A DNA stretch of 64,000 nt, taken from contig NZ_CP020946.1 in the NCBI RefSeq assembly GCF_002208115.1, positions 2,666,001 to 2,730,000 on the forward strand, in the 5' to 3' direction. Under the pieces are notes generated by a model. It saw only the letters and a list, made by a program, of their open reading frames with translations, searched no databases and was not told the DNA's origin. The DNA is from Bdellovibrio bacteriovorus (GTDB taxonomy: Bacteria; Bdellovibrionota; Bdellovibrionia; Bdellovibrionales; Bdellovibrionaceae). The translations under genes were made by a program, and so were the position numbers. Below, in pieces: positions 1 to 8,327 of this stretch (positions are counted from its first letter, which is position 1; every line of letters starts with the position of its first letter).

Positions 1-929
1 TCCATCACGTGGCGCTCGCCTTCCTCTTTCATGGATTTCATCAGTTCGTTTCTTTGTTTTTCAGCGACTTCTTCGATACGTGCCGGATGAACACGACCGT
101 CTTCCATCAGCTTTTCGATGGTACGACGAGCCAGTTCACGGCGAACCGGATCGAAACCGGAGATAACCACCGCCTCTGGCGTGTCATCGACGATCAGATC
201 CACGCCACAGTGTGCTTCCAGCGTACGGATGTTACGACCTTCACGGCCGATGATTTTACCCTTCATCTCGTCGTTTGGCAGAGCCAGAACGCTGACAGTT
301 CTTTCAGAAGTGTATTCGGAGGCAAAGCGGGACAAAGCTGTTGCCAGAATGCGCTTGGCTTTTTTCTCGGATTCTTTGTTGGCTTCTTCCTCGATCTGGG
401 CAATTTTTTTCGCGGCCTCTTGTTTCGCTTCGTCTTCCAAAGCGGTCAGTAACTGGCGGCGCGCCTCATCCTGGCTCATTGCTGCCACGGACTCCAGCTT
501 CTGCTTCAGCTCTCCGATGTGAGTCTCGCCTTTTTTCTCAAGATCCTTGATGCGGTTTTCAGAGATCGCGATTTTTTCCTCGCGGTCTTTGAGGGAATTC
601 AGATAGCGCTCGTTTTCTTCCATCTTTTGTTTGAACTGATCCTCGATCTCTTTCAAACGACGATCCAGCTGCGCTTCTTTGTTTTTCAAAGTGGATTTTT
701 GTTTGTGAATGTCCTGTTCGACATTTTTGCGGGCGCGGGATTCGAAATCCTTGGCCTTGTTTTCAGAATCCTTCTTCAGCTTGGCAGCTTCAGAGTTGGC
801 TTTGTTGACGATGCGCTCTGCCTCAAAACGTGCGGATTTCTTTTTGTTGTTGTCCTGCAGACGCTTGATAACGAAGACGACTGTTCCACCGATGAGCAGG
901 CCGATAATGGCGCTGATTACGATCTCCAT
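1..929 (-). CDS. rny: Ribonuclease Y, N-terminal 309 codons (runs off the left edge)
   Basis: RNase Y is a membrane-anchored endoribonuclease that starts mRNA decay. The protein opens with MEIVISAIIGLLIGG, a single membrane anchor (about residues 2-22), followed by a long charged coiled coil to about residue 195. A KH RNA-binding domain follows at about residues 207-272, with the GKIIGREGRNIR signature. The catalytic HD domain lies beyond the window, so its residues cannot be checked. An AGGAG ribosome-binding site ends 10 bases before the ATG at 929 and sits in the end of ygfA, 8 bases away. It is the last visible gene of the zapA-ygfA-rny operon. Family assignment is secure. Confidence 0.95.
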   Translation of the reverse strand, partial: MEIVISAIIGLLIGGTVVFVIKRLQDNNKKKSARFEAERIVNKANSEAAKLKKDSENKAKDFESRARKNVEQDIHKQKSTLKNKEAQLDRRLKEIEDQFKQKMEENERYLNSLKDREEKIAISENRIKDLEKKGETHIGELKQKLESVAAMSQDEARRQLLTALEDEAKQEAAKKIAQIEEEANKESEKKAKRILATALSRFASEYTSERTVSVLALPNDEMKGKIIGREGRNIRTLEAHCGVDLIVDDTPEAVVISGFDPVRRELARRTIEKLMEDGRVHPARIEEVAEKQRNELMKSMKEEGERHVM

Positions 930-936
930 GATTCAT

Positions 937-1500
937 TTACTCCTGATGCTTCTTGCAATCGACCAGGCCCGATTCTGTGATGAGGAAATCCATTTTCACA
1001 TCATGAGGCTCGGTGGGAAGCGGATCAGTGGTGACTTGAAAATCAAAACCAATTCCGACTTTCACCCCCGGGAAGGATTCCAGAGTTTTATCGTAAAACC
1101 CTTTTCCCTTACCGAGGCGATTGCCATTCTTATTAAAAACCAAACCGGGAACCAGCAGACCGGACATTTCGGCCAGGGATCTTTGGATAGAGCCGGGTTT
1201 AGGCTCCCGCACTCCGTAGGGCCCGAGATCGAAATCCCGGGTCTCATAGAATTCCAAAAGACCCTCGCGCATTTTGGGGAAGGCCCATTTCAGGTGAAGG
1301 ATGTGAAACACCTCTTCGACCTGAGCCTCTTCGGGCAGGGCCCGGTAGGCTCCCCAAACCCCCGTCTGTGATTTCATAAAATCACGCAGATGGGCGTCGA
1401 GCTGCTGTTGTTGTTGAACTAGACCTTGTGCAAACTCTTGGGCACAAAGAGATTTAAAGAAGGACCGACAGTCCTTTTTAGAGCTCCAGGAAACTGGCAT
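937..1500 (-). CDS. ygfA: 5-formyltetrahydrofolate cyclo-ligase
   Basis: The enzyme (also called MTHFS) uses ATP to convert 5-formyl-THF to 5,10-methenyl-THF in one-carbon metabolism. Family marks are the C-terminal LVPGLVFNKNGNRLGKGKGF block (nucleotide and folate site) and a length of about 187 residues. GGAG at spacing 5 selects the ATG at 1500; an in-frame GTG at 1506 overlaps that ribosome-binding site and is unlikely to be used. It sits 26 bases after zapA. In many proteobacteria 6S RNA lies between zapA and ygfA, but this gap is too short to hold it. Confidence 0.92.
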   Translation of the reverse strand: MPVSWSSKKDCRSFFKSLCAQEFAQGLVQQQQQLDAHLRDFMKSQTGVWGAYRALPEEAQVEEVFHILHLKWAFPKMREGLLEFYETRDFDLGPYGVREPKPGSIQRSLAEMSGLLVPGLVFNKNGNRLGKGKGFYDKTLESFPGVKVGIGFDFQVTTDPLPTEPHDVKMDFLITESGLVDCKKHQE

Positions 1501-1526
1501 GGACACTCCAAGAAATCAAAACAAAG

Positions 1527-1895
1527 TCAGTTGTTCAAAACCTTGTTGTTCTTGGAATTTTCCAGATCCATTGAAAGTTGCAATGCCTTCTCTTCAAGTT
1601 TTTCCAACTCGCGGTGGGCTTTGCGTTTCAATAGAATAAGTTCTTCGGCAAGATTCATCGCCGTGAGCACGGCTGCATTCTGATAAGAGCCATTCTTGGT
1701 TACACCCAAGGCTTGATTCATTCTGGAATTTACAAATTCAACGAGCTCTTCAACAGTCGCGTCGTCATGAGAGGTTTTTAATTTGTAAGGGACACCCGCA
1801 ATTAGGAAATTGTAGGTTTTTTTCTCAGATGTCACTAGCACCTCAACAGCTGCAGAATCTATGGGTCTGGAAGTCTTTGGAACTTTTTCGACCAC
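1527..1895 (-). CDS. zapA: Cell division protein ZapA
   Basis: ZapA binds and bundles FtsZ at the division ring. The 122-residue protein has the family layout: an N-terminal globular part with YNFLIAGVPYKLKT, a VEELVEFVNSRMNQ helix, then an amphipathic helix and C-terminal coiled coil (about residues 65-120). The N-terminus is about 15 residues longer than usual. The start is GTG at 1895 with a weak upstream AAAGG. Its place at the head of zapA-ygfA-rny, conserved in many bacteria, supports the call. Confidence 0.88.
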   Translation of the reverse strand: MVEKVPKTSRPIDSAAVEVLVTSEKKTYNFLIAGVPYKLKTSHDDATVEELVEFVNSRMNQALGVTKNGSYQNAAVLTAMNLAEELILLKRKAHRELEKLEEKALQLSMDLENSKNNKVLNN

Positions 1896-1948
1896 GAATG
1901 CCTAAACCTTTTAAAACTCTAGAAAAATCCTAGATCAACACAAGGAAA

Positions 1949-1976
1949 AGTATATATCTAAAAGGTCGATATTCAA
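1949..1976 (-). promoter_or_regulatory. Candidate sigma70-type promoter for zapA-ygfA-rny
   Basis: On the minus strand, TTGAAT (1971-1976) is followed after 16 bases by TATACT (1949-1954), in the only gap between zapA and the upstream gene. This places the start about 45 bases before the GTG. It matches the -35 box at 4/6 and the -10 box at 5/6. No transcript data. Confidence 0.45.
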
Positions 1977-1981
1977 CAGAT

Positions 1982-2572
1982 TTATTTTTTAGAACAGGTG
2001 CATATAATGCCGAGATTCTTCTGGTTTTCACAGTGTACGGAACGCTTGCCGTCACGATCGGTCAGGTCGATCTCCTGGATCTCTTTAAAGTTCCGGCGGT
2101 AGGTCGAGACGACGTTATTAAGCTTCGTGTCATTATAGGAGTATTCGTCTGATTTGATCACTCCATTGAGCAGGAAGTTGTTGATCGTGTCCTGATTCGG
2201 GTTCAGGCGCTGGTTGTTCGTCAGCTTGATGTCGGTGATGACACCCTTTTCGTCGACTTGCTGCAAAATAAGCTCGGTCTCGACCTTTTTAGCCCCGGCG
2301 AACTTGGTTCGCAGGATCAGGTTCATCAGCTCTTTGTCAGCATTCAGATAATGGATCTTTCTTTGACGCAGCTGCGACTGAGAGGTCACGAACTTTTCGT
2401 CCATGATCTCTTTCAGGCGATTGAGGTCGACTTTGAAGGACAGCTTTTCATCTTGAAGCTCAGGGAAGCAACGCATGAGGTTTTCATACGAAACGGAGAC
2501 TGGCTTAACGCCTTGAGCCCCAGCAAAGTGAGGCCCAAAAATAAACAATAAACTTACAACAAATTTATGCAT
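1982..2572 (-). CDS. Exported protein of unknown function
   Basis: I do not recognise this 196-residue protein. It starts with a clear Sec signal peptide (MHKFVVSLLFIFGPHFAGAQ, cleavage expected after AGA-Q), so the mature part is probably periplasmic. The rest is polar, with a helical middle (FVTSQSQLRQRKIHYLNADK) and four cysteines, three of them near the C-terminus (HCENQ...GIICTCSKK), suggesting disulfides. It lies 12 bases after the next gene on the same strand, so the two are probably cotranscribed. Confidence 0.75.
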   Translation of the reverse strand: MHKFVVSLLFIFGPHFAGAQGVKPVSVSYENLMRCFPELQDEKLSFKVDLNRLKEIMDEKFVTSQSQLRQRKIHYLNADKELMNLILRTKFAGAKKVETELILQQVDEKGVITDIKLTNNQRLNPNQDTINNFLLNGVIKSDEYSYNDTKLNNVVSTYRRNFKEIQEIDLTDRDGKRSVHCENQKNLGIICTCSKK

Positions 2573-2584
2573 TCCCTTTTCCCA

Positions 2585-3598
2585 TTACATGGGAGTGCAG
2601 CTTGATGCGGCAGAACGGTCGCAACCTTCCTGATCATCACTCGTGCAATACGCACGGGATTCAGTTTCCCATGTACGTGCCGATGCGCAATCCCCTTCAC
2701 CTAGGTTAGTGAAAAGGCCATCCACGTTCAATGAAAAACCCAAAGTACTGCCGGATTTGGAGTAGTTTCCGACTTCAATTGAGACGTTTTTGATTGTTTT
2801 CCCTTTAGCATCTTTGCCTTCGACGTTAATGCGATACGCACCGGGGAACACAGACACGAAAGTCGAGTTCTTCAAAGGCACAGCAACCAAATAAGGAGGA
2901 TGCCTCATAACAAGTGAATCCGAAGGAGTAGACACCCATATCTGATCGAAGGAGCCATCCTTCTGTTGTTCAACCACGTTGAAATTGAACAGACTTCTAA
3001 GATCCTTGGGGGATCTTGCCGCGCCCCAAGCCTCACAAATCTTCACAGCCCGCTTAACTGATGCAGGTGCATCATCACCATCTTGAACGTTATCGCAAGC
3101 TTCGTAGGTAAAACGCTGAACAAAGTCACGCTCCCAAGCACCCGCAAGATAAAGATCACCGAAGTTGTCTTTATCCAGGAAGAAGAAATGACGTTTCATA
3201 TAGAACATTGTCATATAGATCTTCTGCTGCTCAACCAGCTTAGACATATCACGATAGACACGGACTTTTTGATCTCTCATGTTCACAGGAATATCGATTC
3301 TCTCCAATTGCAAAGTCGTCGTCGATCCTTGACGGACCTCCACCAGGTCGGGATTGATCGAATTCTCAAAGCCGACGATATACATGCCAGCTGGAACTGC
3401 CGTCGGCTTATTCAAATCGAAGAATACCGGATTGTCGCAACTGCCACGCTTGGCGGCGTCACAACGAACGGCTTTTACTTTACGGAAGCCCTGGTTTTCG
3501 CCACCTGTGCCATTCACCGCAAGCGAGCCCATCGCCTGCGCCCAAGCCGAACCCGCAAACAACATCAAAGACAATACTGTCCAAAGCTGCTTTTTCAT
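2585..3598 (-). CDS. Exported protein of unknown function
   Basis: A protein of about 337 residues with a signal peptide (MKKQLWTVLSLMLFAGSAWA, cleavage after AWA). AAAGGAG lies 8 bases before the ATG at 3598 but only 2 bases before the in-frame ATG at 3604, so 3598 is the better start. The mature part is beta-rich and looks Ig/carboxypeptidase-regulatory-like in places (AGMYIVGFENS..., GAYRINVEGKDAKGKTIKNV), with paired cysteines and a Cys-rich tail. It sits between an L,D-transpeptidase and another exported protein on the same strand with short gaps. An accessory cell-wall role is inference from neighbours only. Confidence 0.75.
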   Translation of the reverse strand: MKKQLWTVLSLMLFAGSAWAQAMGSLAVNGTGGENQGFRKVKAVRCDAAKRGSCDNPVFFDLNKPTAVPAGMYIVGFENSINPDLVEVRQGSTTTLQLERIDIPVNMRDQKVRVYRDMSKLVEQQKIYMTMFYMKRHFFFLDKDNFGDLYLAGAWERDFVQRFTYEACDNVQDGDDAPASVKRAVKICEAWGAARSPKDLRSLFNFNVVEQQKDGSFDQIWVSTPSDSLVMRHPPYLVAVPLKNSTFVSVFPGAYRINVEGKDAKGKTIKNVSIEVGNYSKSGSTLGFSLNVDGLFTNLGEGDCASARTWETESRAYCTSDDQEGCDRSAASSCTPM

Positions 3599-3611
3599 AC
3601 TCATGGCTCCT

Positions 3612-5345
3612 TTAGAATAGTTCATTGCCATGTCTCACTGCTTTCATTGTTTTCGCCACACGCTCGTCCTGGCCGTAAACGTCTTTCACGAATCTCACCG
3701 CACCGTCTTGAGCACGATCCACTGTTAAATACATCAAATAAACTGGGACCGGCACTTTCAAGTGAATGCGTTTTTCCCAATTTTCACGATCGACATAAGC
3801 GTCTGACTTTTCCGGCGGCACAAAGGACTCCAGTTTATCCTTAGGCCAGTAGTCATCTGTCTGCGTTGACTTGACCGCCACGTTGTCACGCAGGATATAT
3901 TCAGCAAAAGTAAATGGATCTTCCAGACGAACGCACCCCGAACTCAAGTGTCTCTTGCTCTCATCAAACAGATCCGGATTATCCGTATGATGCAAATAAA
4001 TGGACCATTCATTTGGCAATGGAAACTTGATAGAGCCCAAAGCATTCTTTCTCCAAGGATCTTGGCGCAATAGGTATGGAAAATTGCTGCGAGAAAGACT
4101 TTGCAACAGTTCGTCTGATGGAATTACCTCTTTACCATCAGACTTTCTTATCAGTCGCATGCGGTGCTTTCTCAAGTACTCCTGACCATCCTTACCGCGC
4201 AACGTATTTATCTTGTCTTTAAAGATAATTGACTCTGGAGCAGTCCACGTCGGATTCAGCTCTACGAAGCTCAACATATTTCTCAACACTGGAGTACGTC
4301 GGTAACTTTGACCATTGATTGTTTTGAAATGCATGATCTTGCGGCCTTCATCAAAGAACTGGAACTCTGTCGTCGCCAGATTCACGAACACGTGGCGAGA
4401 CTCCATGGCCTTTGGCAGCCAGCGGACTTTTTCCATATTCACTTCAAGCTGGAAAACACGATCAGCCACGGTGGTGTTAAGGAAGGTCATGACCTCATTC
4501 CCAATCACACCGTCGACGCCCATGCCATTCACGCCTTGGACGTCCTCAATCACCCGTTTTAGTTCTGCATCATACACATCACCCGTGGATGGCACAGCAT
4601 AACCCAGACTCTGTAAACGACCCCGAATTGCCGGAATCGCCGGATCCTTATCTCCAGGGCGAAGACTCTTTTTAGCAAGCTTGATTTGAGACCAGCCGCC
4701 TGCGCTCTGAATACTGCGGAAGTACGCCAGAAGCTGCTTCAAATCCACATACCGAAGGTGGGTCGGAGCAAACTTATCCAACCCCGCCGCCAATGCCTTT
4801 GCACTGACATTCGCCTGTACCGCACTGATCACTTGATTCAATTCTGAGTACTCGGTGAACTTCTTTTTAGCGATTTTAATATCAGTATCAATTTCCATTG
4901 GGTCAAAGCGACCAGTGGAAAGATGAGTCACATAACGAATGACAGCTTCAGACACTGCCAATTCAAACGTCGGCCCGAATCGACCATCAGTGTTTGAGGT
5001 ATAAATATTTTCAACAATTCTATCCCAATAATCATCGGGATTAAGCCCATTCATGGTCGCGCCATACTTAAGAGCTTCGCGTACGGCAGCAGCCATAGCG
5101 TTCGGCTTCCCATTCGCATCAACCCAAATCGCGGAATAACCACGCTTTTCATACAAAGAAATCAAAGTCGCTTTATGAAGGTAGAAGTTGGATCCACGGA
5201 CAAAAATAACCGGGATTTCTTGAAGGTCTTTATTGAGGTAGCCACTAAGCTGGGACTCCAGTGCCGCGGAGGCAAACTGGGGCGCCAGAGTCATCATGGA
5301 CATACCGATCAGGAAAGTCTTTTTAAACAAGCTCTTCATAGACAT
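3612..5345 (-). CDS. YcbB-like L,D-transpeptidase
   Basis: Enzymes of this type make 3-3 cross-links in peptidoglycan or attach groups to it from the periplasm. The 577-residue protein has a signal peptide, a scaffold region with a peptidoglycan-binding segment (about 225-285, RGRLQSLGYAVPSTGDVYD) and a YkuD catalytic domain. The catalytic motif HLSSGCVRL is at 466-474, with Cys471 and His466 visible, and an upstream YLHH. This order matches YcbB/LdtD. GAGG at spacing 5 supports the ATG at 5345. In a predator it could act on its own wall or on prey wall; the sequence does not decide. Confidence 0.92.
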   Translation of the reverse strand: MSMKSLFKKTFLIGMSMMTLAPQFASAALESQLSGYLNKDLQEIPVIFVRGSNFYLHKATLISLYEKRGYSAIWVDANGKPNAMAAAVREALKYGATMNGLNPDDYWDRIVENIYTSNTDGRFGPTFELAVSEAVIRYVTHLSTGRFDPMEIDTDIKIAKKKFTEYSELNQVISAVQANVSAKALAAGLDKFAPTHLRYVDLKQLLAYFRSIQSAGGWSQIKLAKKSLRPGDKDPAIPAIRGRLQSLGYAVPSTGDVYDAELKRVIEDVQGVNGMGVDGVIGNEVMTFLNTTVADRVFQLEVNMEKVRWLPKAMESRHVFVNLATTEFQFFDEGRKIMHFKTINGQSYRRTPVLRNMLSFVELNPTWTAPESIIFKDKINTLRGKDGQEYLRKHRMRLIRKSDGKEVIPSDELLQSLSRSNFPYLLRQDPWRKNALGSIKFPLPNEWSIYLHHTDNPDLFDESKRHLSSGCVRLEDPFTFAEYILRDNVAVKSTQTDDYWPKDKLESFVPPEKSDAYVDRENWEKRIHLKVPVPVYLMYLTVDRAQDGAVRFVKDVYGQDERVAKTMKAVRHGNELF

Positions 5346-5469
5346 AGAAACCTCTTCAGGTCTTTTATATCCAAATAAAGTGCCAGCTGTACGGGGCCTA
5401 TACTTGCGTACGGGAAATGTTTACTAGACAGGGGCCCCAATTTGTCACCCGTCTCAACTTGAGATGGGA

Positions 5470-6942
5470 CTATTCAACATCAGGAAGGTCGGTCGGTACA
5501 GGCAGTGGCGGCAGATCACCTGGGTCGTCGGGACTTGGCAAGTCTCCAAAGATAGTGTCTGGATTTCCCGGGGCCTGTTCATCCCGGTGTTTTGCATTTT
5601 CGTCCGCACTTTCTTCGACAAACTCTTCGGGCCCTCCTTGCTCTTCCAGCTTTCTTAATCGCTCTGCCTCTTCAGATTTACGGCGTGCCTCCTGGATTTC
5701 TTCCCACTCGCCATCATCATAGCTGTCGCTTTCAAAGTAGTGATTTTCCAACATCTGTTGAATGCCGACGCCCCAAGGAAGGCGCTCCTCCTGGTACTCA
5801 ATTTGACCTTGATCATTGCGATAAGGTGTACCCAATTCTCCATAGTAAGGAATTCTATGAATGTACATAGAGGTATTCCAGTAAACCGGGTCAGCCTTTC
5901 TGCCGTTGCTGCGCGACTGCCTCTTGAATTTACGATAGCTACCTATCACCTGCCCTTGCTTGACGTAAATCAGGTCGAAATCTGATTTCTTAATCCCGTA
6001 TTTCTCAGCTAAATAGTCGGATGAAGCAAAGTCGTCGTCTGCAAACTCTTGACAGTTTAAAACACCAACTGACAACTTCGGACACTGAAGAGATGGCTGA
6101 ATCTGATAGTTTTCATGGGACCATGAAATTCTCATTAATAAAGCTGGCGAAATCCACAAGCCAGAATCATCAATATTCCACAAGGTTGATTTCAAAGTTG
6201 TGCGATTACTGAGATAACCCAATAACGTTGGCTCATTAAAATATCTTTGGAATTGTCGAATCAACTCAGCTTCATATAGTAATTGCACATCCCCTGGCGA
6301 AATCTCTTCCGCACAACTGAGCTGCCTTATGAACTTTACTACAACAGCCGAGTCTGTAATTACATCAGCCTGAAGATCCTGAACAATCTGATTACGTACA
6401 AACTGACAAGATAAACCTGAACGATTCATAACTCCTTGTGCACCAGCGAAATCAGCCTGGGAAACCAGCTCCAATATAGCTTGGGTCTTTTTGGCATATT
6501 CAGTCGCTAGCATAGCTGCAGACTTATTCAAGACAGCGCCGATAGATTCAGCGCGCTTGATGTGCTTGAGTGCCCGGAATTGATCCTGAGCACGAGACTT
6601 TAAAACCTGACTTTCAAAGTTTTTCTGCTCTCCACCCAAATTGAAGGCGTCAACTGACTGCGCCCACAAGGTTTTAACCACTTCTAAATTATCAGCAGCC
6701 ACAGCCACACCCATTGGCGTCTCAACAGATCCTACAAAGGAATACTCATGCAACTTCAAGGCGGAAATGCTCCTTTCCACCAGAGCCAAGTTACCCAGAC
6801 GTGCGGCAACTATCAGATCTTTCTGACTTTGAGTCAGGTCTTTTTTTGTCGAAACAGTCTTCACAACAGGTTCGTACTTTCCGTTATCAAAAGAGCACGC
6901 TCCCAAAGACAGAACAGCTGCAAGAACAAGAAGGTACTTCAT
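5470..6942 (-). CDS. Lipoprotein with ankyrin-like N-terminal part
   Basis: A predicted lipoprotein of 490 residues: the signal peptide ends in LSLGAC (Cys16). Residues 40-90 resemble a degenerate ankyrin pair (LIVAARLGNLALVERSI..., PMGVAVAADNLEVVKTLW). The rest is unfamiliar, ending in a highly acidic, proline-rich tail (from about residue 415) that is probably unstructured. AAGGAGG lies 8 bases before the ATG. That ATG overlaps the stop of the upstream gene by one base (TAATG), implying coupled translation. It and the upstream gene share layout and are probably old paralogues. Function unknown. Confidence 0.8.
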   Translation of the reverse strand: MKYLLVLAAVLSLGACSFDNGKYEPVVKTVSTKKDLTQSQKDLIVAARLGNLALVERSISALKLHEYSFVGSVETPMGVAVAADNLEVVKTLWAQSVDAFNLGGEQKNFESQVLKSRAQDQFRALKHIKRAESIGAVLNKSAAMLATEYAKKTQAILELVSQADFAGAQGVMNRSGLSCQFVRNQIVQDLQADVITDSAVVVKFIRQLSCAEEISPGDVQLLYEAELIRQFQRYFNEPTLLGYLSNRTTLKSTLWNIDDSGLWISPALLMRISWSHENYQIQPSLQCPKLSVGVLNCQEFADDDFASSDYLAEKYGIKKSDFDLIYVKQGQVIGSYRKFKRQSRSNGRKADPVYWNTSMYIHRIPYYGELGTPYRNDQGQIEYQEERLPWGVGIQQMLENHYFESDSYDDGEWEEIQEARRKSEEAERLRKLEEQGGPEEFVEESADENAKHRDEQAPGNPDTIFGDLPSPDDPGDLPPLPVPTDLPDVE

Positions 6943-8180
6943 TAGTAAGTCCTCCTTTTTGGCTCGGTGCAGATCTCAGCCTTAAATTCCTCGAACTTCG
7001 TTGCAACAAACTCGCGGCGCTCTCCTGTATAAAGAGAGTGGAAGTCCTGCTGGTAGATATTTTTCTTGCCATCGACAATCTGGAAAATCACATACATACT
7101 TTCCACATTACGGTAGTAATGAGAACAATACTTCGGCTCGCCCCCACACACATTGGGACCTTCCGGATTGTTATCACTCATATAGTATGGATAAGAATGA
7201 TCCTTACCTGTTTGAACCATCAGTTCACGCACAAGTTGCACCCACTCGTCACGCCGGCCCTCATCGGCAAGGCAGTCCTTTTTCAGCATCAACATCGCTA
7301 GCGGGCTGACTTTTACCTGACTTGACAGCAATCCTTGATGGTCCTGATGCCAATCTCCAGCAGGAACAACTACAGATAAAGCCACACCTTTACGCATAGA
7401 AACCAAAGACTTAATAAAGTCGATGGACTTAAAGCTTGATTGGAATTGATACAAGAACTCGTAACCCACCCATTTATTGATAAGTTCCGTGGAAAACCGA
7501 GAGGTTTCGGCGGAGCACGACGTGTCCTTCAATAAAGCATTAAATACTTCGCGAGGCTTTAACATATCGAGAACTTGATAATACAGCCCTGGCATAGATG
7601 GATCACGATTCAGGTACTCACGCTCCATCAGCATATTCGCAAACTTCTCACATCCACTGTAACCCAGCTTATATTCGTCGATACGATCACGGAACTTCTG
7701 CATGGAAGTATCCGGCGCAATTCCCTCGTACGTTTTCTTCGGATAACTGCGCAGGATATCCATCATCCCATCCAGCTGAGCTGATTCAATCAGCTTGCCC
7801 ATCGCCGCATCGTAGGTCAGTTTCTCCCGGCTTTCCTGATTCAGCACAAACGGACTGTGCCCGCTGATCAGCAGGAATTGCGCGACTTTCTGTTTTCCGT
7901 GTTTGATTGCCAGATCCAGCGCACTCACCGCTCCACCGCGGGACAGGGCTGCCAGTTCGTCCTTGCGCTGAACCAGGGCTTCGATGGCTTTTTCCTCGTC
8001 GTCCCCGGAAATAACCTCATCCAGACTTGCCACGTGTTCAGGCAGGGCCTTTTCTTCGATCAGGGTCACAGGGGCTCCCTTGCCGTTTGCCGGGTCCTTT
8101 TTAAAAGAACACCCGCCCGTTGCAATCAGCAAAAGGCAAAGCAATCCAGACATGACAAAGCGAAGTGACACTTCCATCAT
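6942..8180 (-). CDS. Lipoprotein with ankyrin-like N-terminal part (paralogue of next gene)
   Basis: A lipoprotein of about 412 residues with lipobox ATGGC. Residues 45-120 look like ankyrin repeats (SALDLAIKHGKQKVAQFLLISGH). A long unknown region follows with several cysteines (GYSGCEKFANM, DTSCSAE, NVCGGEPKYCSHYY) and a tail rich in aromatic residues. Layout parallels the downstream lipoprotein, with which it overlaps by one base. No convincing ribosome-binding site marks the start: ATG 8180 is chosen because it precedes a normal signal peptide, but TTG 8195 remains possible. Confidence 0.75.
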   Translation of the reverse strand: MMEVSLRFVMSGLLCLLLIATGGCSFKKDPANGKGAPVTLIEEKALPEHVASLDEVISGDDEEKAIEALVQRKDELAALSRGGAVSALDLAIKHGKQKVAQFLLISGHSPFVLNQESREKLTYDAAMGKLIESAQLDGMMDILRSYPKKTYEGIAPDTSMQKFRDRIDEYKLGYSGCEKFANMLMEREYLNRDPSMPGLYYQVLDMLKPREVFNALLKDTSCSAETSRFSTELINKWVGYEFLYQFQSSFKSIDFIKSLVSMRKGVALSVVVPAGDWHQDHQGLLSSQVKVSPLAMLMLKKDCLADEGRRDEWVQLVRELMVQTGKDHSYPYYMSDNNPEGPNVCGGEPKYCSHYYRNVESMYVIFQIVDGKKNIYQQDFHSLYTGERREFVATKFEEFKAEICTEPKRRTY

Positions 8181-8297
8181 CTGCGATATTTGCAAGGCTT
8201 ATACCCGCAATGTGAGCTTTTGGTGGGCCTTTGGCCGTCAAGACTCTATCCAAAGAGACATTTAAGGGCGGTCACTTTGAAAGTGTCTCAAAATGAG

Positions 8298-8321
8298 AAA
8301 GGGCCCGGAACCGGGCCCTTT
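8298..8321 (-). terminator. Rho-independent terminator after 8328-9962
   Basis: AAAGGGCCCGG-AA-CCGGGCCCTTT forms a near-perfect GC-rich hairpin, 6 bases past the stop at 8328. On the minus strand it is followed by a T-rich stretch (TTTCTCATTTTG). Confidence 0.8.
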
Positions 8322-8327
8322 GGGACT

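Noticed and set aside
1501-1526. 6S RNA gene, often found between zapA and ygfA
   Set aside because: The gap is only 26 bases.
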